Positions 4,913-5,750 of a stretch of DNA of 5,750 bases are shown piece after piece. The DNA comes from DATJPR01 sp035506295 (GTDB lineage Bacteria > Bacteroidota > Ignavibacteria > UBA10030 > UBA6906), in the NCBI GenBank assembly GCA_035506295.1, contig DATJPR010000201.1, forward strand, positions 1 through 5,750, read 5' to 3'. Within the stretch, counting starts at the first letter, position 1; each line of letters begins with the position of its first letter. Made by a program: the position numbers and the translations under genes. The notes under the pieces are model-generated. The model ran no database searches. It was not told the DNA's origin and was given only the letters and a program-made list of their open reading frames with translations.

Positions 4913-5438
4913 CATTACCTCCGTCGCAGTTTTCTTCAGTTTGCGGGTCGATATAGGAAAAACGGACTTGGAACTTATAGCGGATTTCCACCACGTCAGG
5001 AATGTCATTCTCTCCAACATCCTCGCACACAAAGTCCTTGAAGGGCGGAACATGCGCCCTGTCGCCACCCACTGTGATCTCGGTATTGATTTTATTGAAG
5101 CTTGACGGTAGTGATCGAGCAAGGGTCGATGGGCTGACACTCTCCAGAAGCAGGCACAGCTGGAATTTTGGTCGACCGCCATAGCAAAATTCCTCATACA
5201 AATTGTCAACGTCGGATTTTGTGATCTCAGGAACGGATTGTACCAACCTGATCAATTGGTCTTTCGAAAGTTGTCGAAGAGCAATCCTGACATCTGAGGG
5301 TTCTTTGCGGCGCAAGGTCTGGGCGTAGTGCCGAGAAAGCGAAAATGTTGAGACCTTCTTATACAAAAGCTCCCTAATTGCTCTTACCAACACGTGTCTA
5401 AGTTTGCCGTAGTCGGAATCCGGCTTGGATGCAGACAT
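4896..5438 (-). pseudogene. Unrecognised gene truncated at its 3' end by the IS
   Basis: This encodes 180 residues, of which about 177 are native; the last three (SFV) and TAA 4896-4898 are read from the IS terminal repeat. The first 90 residues look helical and charged (YGKLRHVLVRAIRELLYKK, then DVRIALRQLSKDQLIRLVQS, then ITKSDVDNLYEEFCYGGRP). The rest looks like a beta-type domain (KFQLCLLLESV, VVEIRYKFQVRFSYIDPQTEE) that breaks off. There is no signal peptide or membrane segment, so it is probably cytoplasmic. I do not recognise the family. The start is ATG 5438 (CAT at 5436-5438) with a marginal AGAGGGG about 10 bases upstream. An HNH nuclease gene lies upstream on the same strand, 195 bp away. 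That makes a defence or mobile-element role possible but unproven. The shortened product may be unstable; if the missing part was small, it might still work. Confidence 0.65.
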
Positions 5439-5633
5439 GGCTGAAAATCCCCTCTAGCTAAACAAGATCGGATTGGCCAGAAACAACAGGTAACTCTGGG
5501 CCGCCTTGGCTGTAGATCCAAAGTCTCGACTATTCAATTGAAACATGAGCGCCCCGCGCTTTGGTCTATGCGTGTAGAGATCCCATTGATAACTTGAAAA
5601 GCAAACCCTCTCGGACCGCCACTAGCTTTTCGC

Positions 5634-5750
5634 TCAGGTCTTGATCTTGCACTCCCAGTGTGGGTAGTCGTCCGCCTTATGCCGGTTGTTCTCCCATTGA
5701 AGGGGTTGCAGGTTGTCGAGGTCGTCGGTCCCGCCCGCAGCAACCGGCTT
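5634..5750 (-). CDS. HNH endonuclease, C-terminal part (5' end off window)
   Basis: Reading the minus strand from the right edge in the frame whose stop is TGA at 5636-5634 gives 38 residues, including AGGTDDLDNLQPLQWENNRH and KADDYPHWECKIK. This is the classic end of an HNH domain: 'G-G-x-D-x-L-x-N-L-Q-P-L-x-W-x-x-N-R-x-K-x-D'. The second H/N and the final N-x-x-x-K metal and phosphate contacts are visible. The D-H pair at the start of the motif lies beyond the window. HNH nucleases cut DNA with a single metal ion and occur in phages, restriction systems, homing elements and repair proteins; nothing here selects one. It is upstream of the truncated unknown gene on the same strand, separated by 195 bp with no visible gene. 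Confidence 0.8.
   Translation of the reverse strand, partial: KPVAAGGTDDLDNLQPLQWENNRHKADDYPHWECKIKT

Noticed and set aside
4909..4914. Perfect TTGACA immediately outside the IS right end, as an outward hybrid promoter
   Set aside because: No -10 box is present at 16-18 bp (the sequence there is TTCTTC) and the neighbouring gene is on the opposite strand.
5534..5743. 69-residue minus-strand reading frame at the right end
   Set aside because: It has low-complexity Arg/Thr/Ser content and overlaps the clear HNH nuclease frame.

Overview
The window is bacterial chromosomal DNA of roughly 50% GC. It looks like an accessory or rearranged region rather than a housekeeping operon. The organism cannot be named. 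Single-gene units with good Shine-Dalgarno sequences, small orphan lipoproteins and an ExbD-like protein would fit an environmental Bacteroidota/Chlorobiota-type lineage or a neighbouring phylum, but this is a weak inference from protein style.

Left part (1-3111), plus strand: four genes. (1) The C-terminal part of an exported-looking protein ending in a bacterial SH3-like domain (3-479). (2) A two-membrane-segment protein with an ExbD-like extracytoplasmic region (729-1442). (3) A lipoprotein with a small beta-type domain and glycine-rich hydrophobic segments (1666-2223). (4) A lipoprotein with a CsgG/TolB-N-like fold pattern (2515-3111). Genes 2, 3 and 4 are each followed by a gap of 220-290 bp holding degenerate ~45-60 bp GC-rich repeats (1486-1600, 2284-2362, 3199-3306). 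This gives a 'gene-repeat-gene-repeat' layout that ends beside a tyrosine recombinase remnant. No shared pathway is evident; the common theme is the cell envelope.

Middle (3367-4912): a broken tyrosine recombinase (only box I through the catalytic-Lys beta region remains) runs directly into a complete-looking IS256-family insertion sequence (3634-4908, 1275 bp) with imperfect ~26/27-bp terminal inverted repeats and a full-length DDE transposase. Upstream of the transposase, the sequence supports a promoter whose -35 lies in the left repeat. It also supports a hairpin that would hide the ribosome binding site only in transcripts that enter from outside.

Right part (4896-5750), minus strand: an unrecognised gene whose 3' end is cut off by the IS. 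Beyond a 195-bp gap lies the C-terminus of an HNH endonuclease running off the right edge. The IS has no matching target duplication, and the two flanks are different broken genes, so an IS-associated deletion or rearrangement probably joined them. Both broken genes now end at the same TAA supplied by the IS terminal repeat.

The best candidates for something undescribed are the repeat-separated gene array next to the recombinase remnant, and the unknown truncated gene beside the HNH nuclease. Neither can be called a new system from this sequence alone.
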